Below, piece after piece: positions 16,539 to 24,824 of a stretch of 64,000 nt of DNA; the first letter of the stretch is position 1; each line of letters begins with the position of its first letter. A program made the position numbers and the translations under genes. The stretch is from Caballeronia megalochromosomata (lineage in GTDB: Bacteria > Pseudomonadota > Gammaproteobacteria > Burkholderiales > Burkholderiaceae), in NCBI GenBank assembly GCA_001580565.1, contig LRBF01000269.1, positions 1-64,000 on the forward strand, written 5' to 3'. Under the pieces are notes generated by a model. That model did not search any database. It was not told the DNA's origin and worked only from the letters and a program-made list of their open reading frames with translations.

Positions 16539-17411
16539 TCAAGCCAGTTTGCCGCGAACAAACGCCAGGGAGCGACGGGCGCGCTCGTCCATCTGTTCGT
16601 CCGTCGCGCCATTCGACATGTCGCGCCATACGCCTACGGCCCGGCTTACGGAGCCGCCCTTGCGCATGAAGGGTTCCATCACGATGGTCCCGTCGTAGTC
16701 GATTTCCTTCAGCGCGCCGAAGATTTCGTCCCACGGCAGACGGCCCTCGCCAGGCGGCAGACGGTTCGCTTCACCGAGATGGAAGTGCCCGAGCTTACCC
16801 TTGCACGCGAGGATCGCATCGCGGAAGGAATGCTCCTCGATGTTCATGTGGAACGTGTCGAGTTGCACCTTGCAGGCGGGGCTGTCCACTGCGTCGGCGA
16901 ACGCAATCGCTTCCCTGGCGTCGTTGCATAGCCATTGCTCGAAGCGGTTCACCACTTCCAGCGCATAGATGATGCCGTAGTCCTCGGCAACCTTGATGAC
17001 GCGGCGCACGCTGTCGATCGCATGGTCGACATACGGACGTTTGTCCTTCATGTCGGGCGGCGGCGACTGCGGCCATGCGCAGAACGTGAGGCCAGCGAAG
17101 ACGGGTGCACCCAGCATGTGGCAATCATCGAGAAGGCGCTTCACATATTCGGTGCCGGCGTCGCGCACGCTCTGTTCCGGCGAGGCGAAGTCGTACTCCG
17201 ACTTCAGCCCGATGCAGCACATTACCGTGAGGCCCAGATCGTCGGCGACTGTTTTCAGCTCGCGCTTCTTCGCATCCGGAAGGTTGTGGAACTCGCCGAG
17301 CGAGATTTCCATCATGTCGAAGCCGAGCCCGGCGATGCGCTTCGCCGTCGCCGGAAAGTCGACCATCCATTCAGTCGACCAGTAGGTGTAAAACATGCCA
17401 ACTTTATTCAC
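16539..17411 (-). CDS. D-tagatose 3-epimerase / D-psicose 3-epimerase
   Basis: This 290-residue TIM-barrel protein has the same length as Pseudomonas cichorii D-tagatose 3-epimerase and, as far as I recall that sequence, is nearly identical to it throughout. The Mn-binding residues fall at exactly the published positions: Glu152, Asp185, His211 and Glu246, with Cys66 in the substrate pocket. The enzyme interconverts ketohexoses at C3 (tagatose-sorbose, psicose-fructose). It is the last gene of a rare-ketose operon with an ABC importer, a kinase and a GatZ-type protein. It starts with GTG preceded by AAAGGAAT. The assignment is among the strongest in the window. Confidence 0.95.
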   Translation of the reverse strand: MNKVGMFYTYWSTEWMVDFPATAKRIAGLGFDMMEISLGEFHNLPDAKKRELKTVADDLGLTVMCCIGLKSEYDFASPEQSVRDAGTEYVKRLLDDCHMLGAPVFAGLTFCAWPQSPPPDMKDKRPYVDHAIDSVRRVIKVAEDYGIIYALEVVNRFEQWLCNDAREAIAFADAVDSPACKVQLDTFHMNIEEHSFRDAILACKGKLGHFHLGEANRLPPGEGRLPWDEIFGALKEIDYDGTIVMEPFMRKGGSVSRAVGVWRDMSNGATDEQMDERARRSLAFVRGKLA

Positions 17412-17447
17412 GGTTGAATTCCTTTAGGAGACCATCGCAAAGTCAGC

Positions 17448-18989
17448 TCAGGAAACGAATCCAGTCGGCTTGACCTCCGGATGCGCCGGGTCGGCATGTT
17501 CGAGCGCGGCCAGCGACATGATTCGCTCCTCCGACGCTTCGTCGAAGCCGACCTCGCCAACCAGTTGCCCCGCTCGCATCACCAGAATGCGGTCCGAGAT
17601 AGTGAGAATCTCGGGCAGGTCGCTCGAAATCACGAGAATCGCGAGTCCGTCGTGTGCGAGTTCCCGCATCAGCGCATAGATTTCTGCTTTCGTCGTGACG
17701 TCGACGCCTCGAGTCGGCTCATCCACGATGAGCACGCGCGGTTTCGACGCCAGCCACTTCGCCAGCACGACCTTTTGCTGGTTGCCGCCGCTCAACAGCC
17801 GCACCAGTTGTTCGACTGTCGGCGTCTTGATCTTGAACCGGCCGACGTAGGTGTCGATCAGGCGAGCCTCCTGCAATGGCCGCACGACAGGTCCCTTTGA
17901 CAGGCGCCCGAGTCCGAGCGCAGCGAGGGAAAGATTGCTGCCGACCGACATGCCGAGAACCAGTCCCTGATCCTTGCGGTCTTCGGGGGCGAGCGCAATG
18001 CCGAGCCTCATTGCATCGCGGGGTCTGGAAATTTTCGCGGCCTTGCCTTCGATGGTGACGGTCCCGTGTTTCGGCGGAGGTGCGCCGAAGATGCCCATCG
18101 CCACTTCCGAGCGACCTGCTCCGATCAGACCCGCGAGCCCGACGATTTCGCCCTGGCGAAGGGAAAACGAGACGTCGCGATAACGGTGATCATCACCGAG
18201 GCCTTGCACCGAGAGCACGACAGGCTTACCTGAATGCTCGGGCCGAACGCGCTTGACCTCCGCAAGGTCGCGGCCGACCATGAGGCGGACCACCTCATCC
18301 GGCGACGTATCGGCAAGCCGCGCGGTTCGCACGTGCTTGCCGTCTCGCAGGACGGTTACGGCGTCACAATTGTCAAACACCTCGCGCATGCGGTGCGAGA
18401 TGTACAGAATGGTCACGCCTCGGTCCCGCAACTCGTGAACGACCTTGAAGAGCGTCAGGGAGTCGGCTTCGGACAAGCTCGATGTAGGCTCGTCCAGAAT
18501 CAGCAGGCGCGGCTCGTGAATCAGCGCCTTGCAGATTTCGATGAGCTGTTGCTGCGCGATGGTCAGATCGCCGAGACGCGTGTCGGGGTCGAGCGAGATG
18601 CCCAGACGCTGCATGGCGGCCCTCGCCTTGTCCAGCAGCGTGCCGCGATCGACCAGCACGCGGGCCCTGCGCGGCTCCGTGCCGAGGAAGATGTTCTCGG
18701 CGATCGTCATGTTCGGAGCCAGCATGAGCTCCTGGAACACGATGGAAATGCCTTTCTTCGCCGCGTCGCGCGTACCGGTGAACTCGACTTCCTGTCCGTC
18801 GAAGATGAGCCGTCCGGAGGTCGGCGAATGCGCCCCGGCGATAACCTGCATCAACGTCGACTTTCCGGCGCCGTTCTCGCCCATGATCGCGTGCACGGTC
18901 GCTGCCTCGACGCTGAAGGAGACCTCTTGCAGCGCCTTGACACCCGGATAGGTCTTGGTTATCTGCTCAACGCTCAATAGCACGGTCAT
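17448..18989 (-). CDS. Sugar ABC transporter ATP-binding protein (RbsA/MglA type)
   Basis: This 513-residue protein has two tandem ABC domains, as in RbsA, MglA and XylG. The first has Walker A GENGAGKST near residue 37, a Walker B ending LILDEPTSSLSE and signature IAQQQ. The second has the degenerate P-loop GLIGAGRSE, the signature LSGGNQQK and the Walker B VLIVDEPTRGVD, typical of the CUT2 family. It powers import of monosaccharides together with the adjacent periplasmic protein and permease genes. It sits between the binding-protein gene and the epimerase gene in the rare-ketose operon. The sugar is probably a ketohexose such as psicose, sorbose or tagatose. Confidence 0.92.
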   Translation of the reverse strand: MTVLLSVEQITKTYPGVKALQEVSFSVEAATVHAIMGENGAGKSTLMQVIAGAHSPTSGRLIFDGQEVEFTGTRDAAKKGISIVFQELMLAPNMTIAENIFLGTEPRRARVLVDRGTLLDKARAAMQRLGISLDPDTRLGDLTIAQQQLIEICKALIHEPRLLILDEPTSSLSEADSLTLFKVVHELRDRGVTILYISHRMREVFDNCDAVTVLRDGKHVRTARLADTSPDEVVRLMVGRDLAEVKRVRPEHSGKPVVLSVQGLGDDHRYRDVSFSLRQGEIVGLAGLIGAGRSEVAMGIFGAPPPKHGTVTIEGKAAKISRPRDAMRLGIALAPEDRKDQGLVLGMSVGSNLSLAALGLGRLSKGPVVRPLQEARLIDTYVGRFKIKTPTVEQLVRLLSGGNQQKVVLAKWLASKPRVLIVDEPTRGVDVTTKAEIYALMRELAHDGLAILVISSDLPEILTISDRILVMRAGQLVGEVGFDEASEERIMSLAALEHADPAHPEVKPTGFVS

Positions 18990-19049
18990 GGCGGCACTCT
19001 TCGCAGGGAAAGCATGGGACCGGGCGTATCCCGGTCCCGAACGGACGGA

Positions 19050-19997
19050 TTACTTGCCGCCGACGAACTTGTCCACGTTGGACGAATTCACGATGTCGAC
19101 GCCGGTATCCGTGATCGGCGGAATCTTTCCGCCCTTGGACAGTTCATCGAGCTGTTTCACCGACTCGATGCCCATAGCGAGCGGTCGCTGACCGATCAGC
19201 GTGGTCGCGTAACCTTCCTTCAGCAGCTTGACCTGAGACGGCAACGTGTCGAACGAGACAATCACGAACTTGCCGGACTTGATGTCGGCTGCCTTGTTCT
19301 TGACCGCGCGAATGTATGCCTCAGGCGCGAACATCGGCCAGCCGCCCGCGAAGAAGATGCCGTCGAGATTGGGATTCTTGGCGAGTATGTCCTGAATCAG
19401 TTGCACCGCCGTGCTGGAGTCGTCGTTGCATGCGAAGGGCGAGCCCGATACTTCCTTGAAGTTGCCGCCGAGCTTGGACTTGAAGCCCTTGATTCGCTCG
19501 TTCAGATTCGCGGCGGACAGGCCGCCGGTCAGGATTGCGTAGGTGCCGCCCTTCGGAAGCGCCTTCGCGAATGCGTCCCCGGCGGCCTCTCCGCCTGCCT
19601 CGTTGTTCGTGCCGATGAAGGCGGCCCGCTTGGACTTGGGCGCATCGGAATCGAATGTGACGATCGGGATATTCTTCGCTACAGCCGCGCTGATGACATT
19701 GCCGATGGAGTCGGCGTTATTCGGCGCAATGGCAATACCGGCGACCTTCTTGGTAATCAGGTCCCTGACGATCCGGCCTTGCTCGGCGTCATCGAGTTGC
19801 GCCGGGCCGGTGAACAGGCACTCTGCGCCGAGTTTCGCTGCCTCTTCCTTGCAGCCCTTCTCCGCATCGGCGTAGAACGCGACGCCGAGCGCCTTCGGCA
19901 CGACGGCGTAAACCTTCTTGTCTGCTGCGTGCGACTGCGTGATGCCGAGCCCGAACAGGACGGCGGCAGCTACTGCACTGATCATGGTGCGTGTCAT
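19050..19997 (-). CDS. Sugar ABC transporter periplasmic binding protein
   Basis: This protein of 315 residues has an N-terminal signal peptide (MTRTMISAVAAAVLFGLG, cleavage near SHAAD) and the type-I periplasmic-binding fold of RbsB-like proteins. Typical stretches are IAPNNADSIGNV, FDSDAPKSKRAAFIGTNN and FVIVSFDTLP. I start it at the ATG at 19997 because the next upstream codons are not a signal and GGAG lies 8 bases before it. It delivers sugar to the permease encoded just upstream and the ATPase encoded just downstream. The ligand is unknown, but the epimerase and kinase in the operon point to a rare ketohexose. Confidence 0.92.
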   Translation of the reverse strand: MTRTMISAVAAAVLFGLGITQSHAADKKVYAVVPKALGVAFYADAEKGCKEEAAKLGAECLFTGPAQLDDAEQGRIVRDLITKKVAGIAIAPNNADSIGNVISAAVAKNIPIVTFDSDAPKSKRAAFIGTNNEAGGEAAGDAFAKALPKGGTYAILTGGLSAANLNERIKGFKSKLGGNFKEVSGSPFACNDDSSTAVQLIQDILAKNPNLDGIFFAGGWPMFAPEAYIRAVKNKAADIKSGKFVIVSFDTLPSQVKLLKEGYATTLIGQRPLAMGIESVKQLDELSKGGKIPPITDTGVDIVNSSNVDKFVGGK

Positions 19998-20029
19998 TGT
20001 CTTCTCCAAGGTTGTTATGGCTACAGCGC

Positions 20030-21034
20030 TCATCGACGTCGCCAGACGCCTTTTCTAAGCTGATCGATAAAGACGGCAAGCACGATGACGGAACCCACGA
20101 ACACCCCTTGCCAATAAGCGTCCGTTCCCAGCAAGACGAGACCATTGCGCAGCACTTCGAGAATGACCGTTCCGACGAACACGCCAATCACGGTGCCTTC
20201 ACCGCCGGACAACGCCGTGCCGCCGATCACCGCCGCCGCAATGACGCTCAGCTCCTTGCCCAGGCCCTGGTTGGAGATCGCGGACGACAGGTAGCTCACC
20301 TCGATGATGCCCGCGACACCCGCCAGCACGGAAGACATGATGTAGACGCTCATCTTCAGCCGGTCCACATTCAGGCCGGTGAGCATGGCCGCGCGCTCAT
20401 TACCGCCGACCGCATAGAGCTGGCGGCCGTAAACCGTTCTCTTGAGCACGATCGCCGAGATGATCGCCAGCACCACGAAGATGATGAAGGGAACCGGCAA
20501 GTCGAGGAAGTCGCCGCCGCCGAGCGAGAAGAATGCGTCACCGTCGGGGCGGAAGCCGTCGATGGCCTTGCCGCGCGTGATGATGAGCGCGAGCGCACGC
20601 GCGATGCTCATGGTGGCGAGCGTCGGCACGAACGGCAGCATGCGCAGCTTGGTCACGCAGAAGCCGTTGAAGAAGCCGACGGCGGCGCACACGAGAAGCG
20701 TCAGCGCGCACGCCGGCACGACACCCATGCCCGATTGCATCATCGCGGCGGACGCGACCGCTGCAAGCCCCCACACGCTGCCGACCGAAAGGTCGATCCC
20801 GCCAGTAATCATGACCGCAGCCTGACCCAGCACCACGATGCCGATGAAGGACAGGTTGCGCGCGTCATTGAGCAGATTGCCCTTGCTGGCGAAGTCGGGC
20901 GCGAAAATAGATAGCAGCACGATCATGATGGCCAGCGCACCCACGATGCCGGTCTCACGAGAGTGCATTAGCTGAGCCGCGAAACCCTTCCGAGGCTTGG
21001 GCTGCTCATTGTCGACCGCGGTCACCTTGTTCAT
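20030..21034 (-). CDS. Sugar ABC transporter permease (RbsC type)
   Basis: This 334-residue integral membrane protein has about nine to ten hydrophobic segments and the CUT2 permease signature GGIDLSVGSVWGLAAV followed later by GRQLYAVGGNERAA and GGTALSGGEGTVIG. Its start is the ATG at 21034 with GGAGG upstream. It lies directly downstream of a second operator-promoter (21096-21124), so the transporter and epimerase genes can be made from their own transcript. Substrate is shared with the rest of the importer. Family assignment is certain from the motifs. Confidence 0.92.
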   Translation of the reverse strand: MNKVTAVDNEQPKPRKGFAAQLMHSRETGIVGALAIMIVLLSIFAPDFASKGNLLNDARNLSFIGIVVLGQAAVMITGGIDLSVGSVWGLAAVASAAMMQSGMGVVPACALTLLVCAAVGFFNGFCVTKLRMLPFVPTLATMSIARALALIITRGKAIDGFRPDGDAFFSLGGGDFLDLPVPFIIFVVLAIISAIVLKRTVYGRQLYAVGGNERAAMLTGLNVDRLKMSVYIMSSVLAGVAGIIEVSYLSSAISNQGLGKELSVIAAAVIGGTALSGGEGTVIGVFVGTVILEVLRNGLVLLGTDAYWQGVFVGSVIVLAVFIDQLRKGVWRRR

Positions 21035-21095
21035 GTCGCCTCCAGTACGCCTCGGCGCTCGCCTCGGGGAGGGCAAGCCTCTTTAACCGTGAAAA

Positions 21096-21124
21096 ATTCT
21101 AGTTTCGAGTCGAAAGCCCAACAA
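21096..21124 (-). promoter_or_regulatory. internal promoter with DeoR-type operator before the importer genes
   Basis: On the minus strand TTGTTG (-35, 21119-21124) and TAGAAT (-10, 21096-21101) are 17 bases apart. The spacer holds the palindrome TTTCG-AGT-CGAAA read on the plus strand (21103-21115). The same arrangement precedes the deoR gene at 24353-24381. Repression by the DeoR protein is inferred. Confidence 0.65.
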
Positions 21125-21176
21125 AGCGGGTTTTCCCTGCACAGGTACGACAAACGTCGTTCACCGGACCCGATCT

Positions 21177-22460
21177 TTACGTTCTACAAGCAGCCGCATA
21201 CATGCCGATGACATCCCGGACCTTGCTGAAGATCAGACTCATCGGCGAGCCGTCGATCAAACCGCGCCGCAGTTGCCAGTACTGGTTCGGAAGGTATCGG
21301 CTGATGAGGTTTTCGCGTAGTTCGACGCGTTCAAGGTTGGACACCAGCTTTTGCGTTGCGCCGCCCACTTCCGCATCGGCCCAGTAGTAGCGGATTCGGT
21401 CGCTGTAACTGAAAGTGCGCAAGAGCCGCTTTTCCTTTTCGCTGCCGTGGTAGTACATTTCCCAATTTCTGGGTTTCTCCAGCATCACGCGCTCGACTAC
21501 TGTTCTGAGATTGGAGCGGGCATCCGCCGGGACCGCTTCGTCTTCGATGTCCGCGAGTGCATAAAGCGCTTCCCGCAACGCGAAGGTCGCAGCGGGCCCG
21601 ACTTTCAGAATGGCGAAGCCATCACGAACCAGGGCCGAAAGCGCCTCGGGCTTCTGATAGTCCGTGGAATGCGCTTCGAAGACCATGCCGGGCAGGTCAT
21701 CGAGGATGTGCGACAACTCGCCGGCGGATGACGCGTCATAGTCCACGACCTTCGTGTGATCGAACTCCACGCCCGGCTGGACAACGAGACCGACGACGCG
21801 CTCCCACGTCGCGTCGAGAGCCGAGGCCTGCCATGCCGCACGATGCACGGCGACGGTATCGAGCGCCGCGCGCGGGCTCGTCACCTCGATCGCGGCAAGT
21901 TCTTCCGACGCCCCGCCGGGCACAGGGACTTCCGTGCCGATTATGTAGACCGGGCGTTCGCGCAGTCCCGCACGCTCGGCTGCTTTCTCCGCGACGGCGC
22001 ACAAGCGAGCCGCGCGCTCGGCGACGACTTCGTCCGAAAGACGCGGCGGATCATCGGCGCAGCGCATGCTCGTGTCGAGGTGAATCTTTCTGAATCCTGC
22101 CGCGGCATACGCTTCGATCAGGGCCACGGCGCGTTCCATCGCTTCATCGGCGGGATGATGACGCCAGGCGTTCGGGCCGAGATGGTCGCCGCCGAGAAGC
22201 AAGGTTTCGCGCGGGAAACCCACTCTGTGGGCGATTGCGTGGACGAACCGCACGAAGTCTGCTGGGCGCATTCCGGTGTAACCGCCATACTGGTCCACCT
22301 GATTCGAGGTCGACTCCAGCAACAATGGCGTGCCGTCATCGAGCGCCTGCCTCATGCTTGCTTCGATCACCCAAGGATGAGCCGAGCAGACCGAGTAGAT
22401 TCCCTTCAGCCGGGACCCGAATCGTGCGTCACCTGTGAGCCGCGTGACGATTTCAGCCAT
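21177..22460 (-). CDS. GatZ/KbaZ-family protein, probable ketose 6-phosphate 4-epimerase
   Basis: This 427-residue protein belongs to the GatZ/KbaZ family (COG4573), a TIM-barrel family with the motifs LLESTSNQVDQYGGYTGM, GGDHLGPNAW and FEAHSTDYQ. In E. coli the family member is named as the non-catalytic partner of tagatose-bisphosphate aldolase. No GatY/KbaY aldolase is encoded here. Relatives in Agrobacterium have been shown to epimerise D-tagatose 6-phosphate to D-fructose 6-phosphate. With a PfkB kinase upstream, that reaction would drain the pathway into glycolysis. The start overlaps the kinase gene by 8 bases, which suggests coupled translation. Role is inferred from family and context. 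Confidence 0.83.
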   Translation of the reverse strand: MAEIVTRLTGDARFGSRLKGIYSVCSAHPWVIEASMRQALDDGTPLLLESTSNQVDQYGGYTGMRPADFVRFVHAIAHRVGFPRETLLLGGDHLGPNAWRHHPADEAMERAVALIEAYAAAGFRKIHLDTSMRCADDPPRLSDEVVAERAARLCAVAEKAAERAGLRERPVYIIGTEVPVPGGASEELAAIEVTSPRAALDTVAVHRAAWQASALDATWERVVGLVVQPGVEFDHTKVVDYDASSAGELSHILDDLPGMVFEAHSTDYQKPEALSALVRDGFAILKVGPAATFALREALYALADIEDEAVPADARSNLRTVVERVMLEKPRNWEMYYHGSEKEKRLLRTFSYSDRIRYYWADAEVGGATQKLVSNLERVELRENLISRYLPNQYWQLRRGLIDGSPMSLIFSKVRDVIGMYAAACRT

Positions 22461-23439
22461 GGCTCACCTCGGATCTCTCTTTGATGAACGCATCCAGTTC
22501 CGCGAGCGTTGCGGTACCTTCCATGGGTCCGCGATACGTGACAGCGCGCGCGCCCGCAGCGCCGGCGTACTCCAGCGCCCGCTCGACGGTAAATCCTTGT
22601 GCGCGACACGCGATATAGGTGCCGCCGAAGCAGTCTCCGGCGCCCGTCGGGTCGACTTCGGTCACCGGCAACGCGTGCACATGCCGCTCGTCTTTTCCGT
22701 CGTAGTAGCTGCAACCATCCTTCCCGCGTTTCACCACGACCTCGCGAACGCCTCGGCCCAGCAGTTCATCGATCGCTGCCTTCTCGGTGCTCGCGCTCGC
22801 GAGCAACATCACTTCGTGCCCGCTCGGCAAGAACACATCGGTGTAGTCGAGGATGAAGTCGAGCGCCTCACGCATTTCCGGAATGCGCAGCATCTCTTTG
22901 CGAATGTTCGGGTCGAAGCTGACCGTGCCGCCGTTCGCCTTCACCGTTTCGATGACGCGCTTCATCGCCTCGATGATGCGAAACGAGAAGAGCGAGGACC
23001 CCATCACATGAAAATGCCTGCAATCCTTCAGCAAATGTTCGCGAATCTCACTGACGGAAAGATGTCCCGACGCGCTGTTGGTGATGTTGTAGATGAAGTC
23101 TCTGTCGCCGTCCTTGCGATACGTGACGAAAGCGCTGCCCGTGGTAGCCGCCTTGATGACGGATATGCCGGAGACGTCCACGCCGTCCTCGCGCAGGCGC
23201 TCGACATTGAGCGCGCCAAAGTCGTCATCGCCGACACATCCGATGATCGCGCACGGGCTGCCGCACTTCGCGACCTGATCGATAAAAATTGCCGGAGCGC
23301 CGCTCGCGAACGGTCCGATCAACGTGCCTGCCCGCCGAAACGACTGCCCGATTTCCGAAGCAAGAATCTCAACGAGAATCTCGCCCATCGTGAGGATGCA
23401 GCCGGGACGATTGTCCAGCTTCGGTTCAGTTTTAGCCAT
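22453..23439 (-). CDS. PfkB-family carbohydrate kinase
   Basis: This protein of 328 residues has the ribokinase/PfkB fold. The N-terminal strand ILTMGEILVE and the C-terminal signature VDPTGAGDCFGGTY with the catalytic Asp are both present. I start it at the ATG at 23439 because the kinase fold begins just after it; the open frame extends upstream to 23511 without a family match. The position between a DeoR regulator and a GatZ-type epimerase suggests phosphorylation of a ketohexose, for example tagatose, at C6 (or C1). The 67 bases between deoR and this gene show no separate promoter that I can recognise. Confidence 0.87.
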   Translation of the reverse strand: MAKTEPKLDNRPGCILTMGEILVEILASEIGQSFRRAGTLIGPFASGAPAIFIDQVAKCGSPCAIIGCVGDDDFGALNVERLREDGVDVSGISVIKAATTGSAFVTYRKDGDRDFIYNITNSASGHLSVSEIREHLLKDCRHFHVMGSSLFSFRIIEAMKRVIETVKANGGTVSFDPNIRKEMLRIPEMREALDFILDYTDVFLPSGHEVMLLASASTEKAAIDELLGRGVREVVVKRGKDGCSYYDGKDERHVHALPVTEVDPTGAGDCFGGTYIACRAQGFTVERALEYAGAAGARAVTYRGPMEGTATLAELDAFIKERSEVSHG

Positions 23440-23507
23440 GGCAGTTTTCGTTAGGATTACGATACACGCTGCACGGTACAGTATCTTTTGCTTCGCGATA
23501 CGTCCTG

Positions 23508-24317
23508 TCAAGAAGCGCGAAACTCCAGGATTCCCGTGTCCCGCTTTTGTAGATGCAGACCCTCGCGCATCACTGTCTCCATCGTCGGCGGGTCGATTCC
23601 ATCGTCGATGAGCAAGGTGTCGATCTCTCTCGCGCTCGCGAACACTACGCCGCCACGTTCGTCGAGTACCGGCTGAAACGCAACCACGATCGTTCGTCTG
23701 GCGGCCCGCCGGGCTGCCTGCGCCACGCGCGCGAGGGCGGAGTCCGCCGCCAGCAGGTTGCCCTCACGGTCGACGCCGGATGCCTGCAGGACGCACAAGT
23801 CGATCGCGCGTCGGCCCACGGCGGCTTCGGCATCAGGGCCGGTCATCACCGTCGAGCCGTGTTCCAGTTGGCCGCCGGTCAGCAGCACCTCGCAGTGCAG
23901 AAACCGCTGAACCGTCTGGGCAACCGAAACGTCCTGAACCAGCAATGAAAGGTTTGCACGGTCCACGAGGAAGGGAATCATCTTATGGACGATCTCTCCC
24001 GCGCCTAACATGACCGCTTCGCTATCTGCCACGCGCTCCGCCGCGCACCGGGCGAGAACCGTCTCGGAGGCTTTGCGTATCGCAGCGTCCGACGCGGGCA
24101 CGAGAATGTCGTCTCCGGCCTTCTGTGCGAGATAGCGCGCCTTGCCAAACGAGCGCAGGAGATAGCGCTGCTGTTCCAGATACGTCAGGTCGCTGCGGAT
24201 GGTCACGCTCGAAACATCGAAAGCCTGACTGAGTTCATCGACGGAAATCTCGCCGCGCTTGCGAACAAGTTCGACGATTTGAAGACGTCGCTTCAATGAA
24301 CTCTTGTTGGTGAGCAT
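23508..24317 (-). CDS. DeoR-family sugar operon repressor
   Basis: This 269-residue protein has an N-terminal DeoR helix-turn-helix (RLQIVELVRKRGEISVDEL, then VSSVTIRSDLTYLEQQ) and a C-terminal sugar-phosphate sensor domain of the DeoR C-terminal family (VMLGAGEIVHKMIP, VLLTGGQLEHGS). Such proteins usually repress a sugar operon and are released by a phosphorylated sugar. I favour the ATG at 24317 over a GTG at 24332. It is the first gene of the rare-ketose operon, and its own promoter carries the palindromic operator shared with the importer promoter, so autoregulation is likely. Confidence 0.9.
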   Translation of the reverse strand: MLTNKSSLKRRLQIVELVRKRGEISVDELSQAFDVSSVTIRSDLTYLEQQRYLLRSFGKARYLAQKAGDDILVPASDAAIRKASETVLARCAAERVADSEAVMLGAGEIVHKMIPFLVDRANLSLLVQDVSVAQTVQRFLHCEVLLTGGQLEHGSTVMTGPDAEAAVGRRAIDLCVLQASGVDREGNLLAADSALARVAQAARRAARRTIVVAFQPVLDERGGVVFASAREIDTLLIDDGIDPPTMETVMREGLHLQKRDTGILEFRAS

Positions 24318-24338
24318 CAGGTCCGCTTCCACCCGCTC

Positions 24339-24351
24339 TTTCGTTACGGAA
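24339..24351. promoter_or_regulatory. additional imperfect DeoR operator
   Basis: TTTCGTTACGGAA resembles the TTTCG-N3-CGAAA operator with one mismatch in the right half. It lies just downstream of the -10 element of the deoR promoter and 22 bases before the ATG. It may be a second repressor site for autoregulation. Confidence 0.4.
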
Positions 24352-24352
24352 G

Positions 24353-24381
24353 AGTCTAGTTTCGAAACGAAAGAACATCAA
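24353..24381 (-). promoter_or_regulatory. promoter with operator for the rare-ketose operon
   Basis: On the minus strand TTGATG (-35, 24376-24381) and TAGACT (-10, 24353-24358) are separated by 17 bases. The spacer contains the perfect dyad TTTCG-AAA-CGAAA (24360-24372). A bound repressor would cover both hexamers. The identical layout at 21096-21124 supports a shared regulon. Confidence 0.65.
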
Positions 24382-24449
24382 AGCGAATCTCGTCATGGTT
24401 TTCCCGTGCGAGACTCCATATATCTCGCCGACCGAAACGGAGCGCATCG

Positions 24450-24824
24450 ATGCTTTCAGAGATTTATCGCGGATATATCGCCTGTCTGAACGCCCAGGAC
24501 TGGCCGAATCTCGGCACGTACGTTCATGACGCGCTGCATTACAACGAACGGCCGCTCACGCTAAACGACTATCGAGAGATGCTGGAAAAGGACTTTCGCG
24601 AAATCCCGGATCTCTTTTTCGATATTCATCTGCTGATTGAGCAGCCGCCGCACGTCGCTTGCCGACTGCGGTTCGAATGCGCGCCAAAGGGGGTTTTCAT
24701 GGGGCTGCGCGTCGATGGGAAACGCGTGGTCTTCTGCGAGAACGTCTTCTACGAATTCCGCGAAGGGAAAATCGACAACGTCTGGTCAGTGATCGACAAG
24801 CCTGCGATCGAGGCGCAGCTTTAG
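24450..24824 (+). CDS. SnoaL-like/NTF2-fold polyketide cyclase family protein
   Basis: This 124-residue protein has the compact cone-like alpha+beta fold of the SnoaL/NTF2 superfamily, with LSEIYRGYIACLNAQDWPNL at the start, a central FREIPDLFFDIHLLIEQPPHVACRL split by strands, and a C-terminal NVFYEFREGKIDNVWSV. Members act as cyclases, isomerases or simple ester-binding proteins, and the class has little catalytic sequence signature. It is divergent from the rare-ketose operon and its stop overlaps the convergent ABC ATPase gene by 4 bases. No partner enzyme is evident. It may share the divergent promoter region with deoR. Confidence 0.7.
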   Translation: MLSEIYRGYIACLNAQDWPNLGTYVHDALHYNERPLTLNDYREMLEKDFREIPDLFFDIHLLIEQPPHVACRLRFECAPKGVFMGLRVDGKRVVFCENVFYEFREGKIDNVWSVIDKPAIEAQL

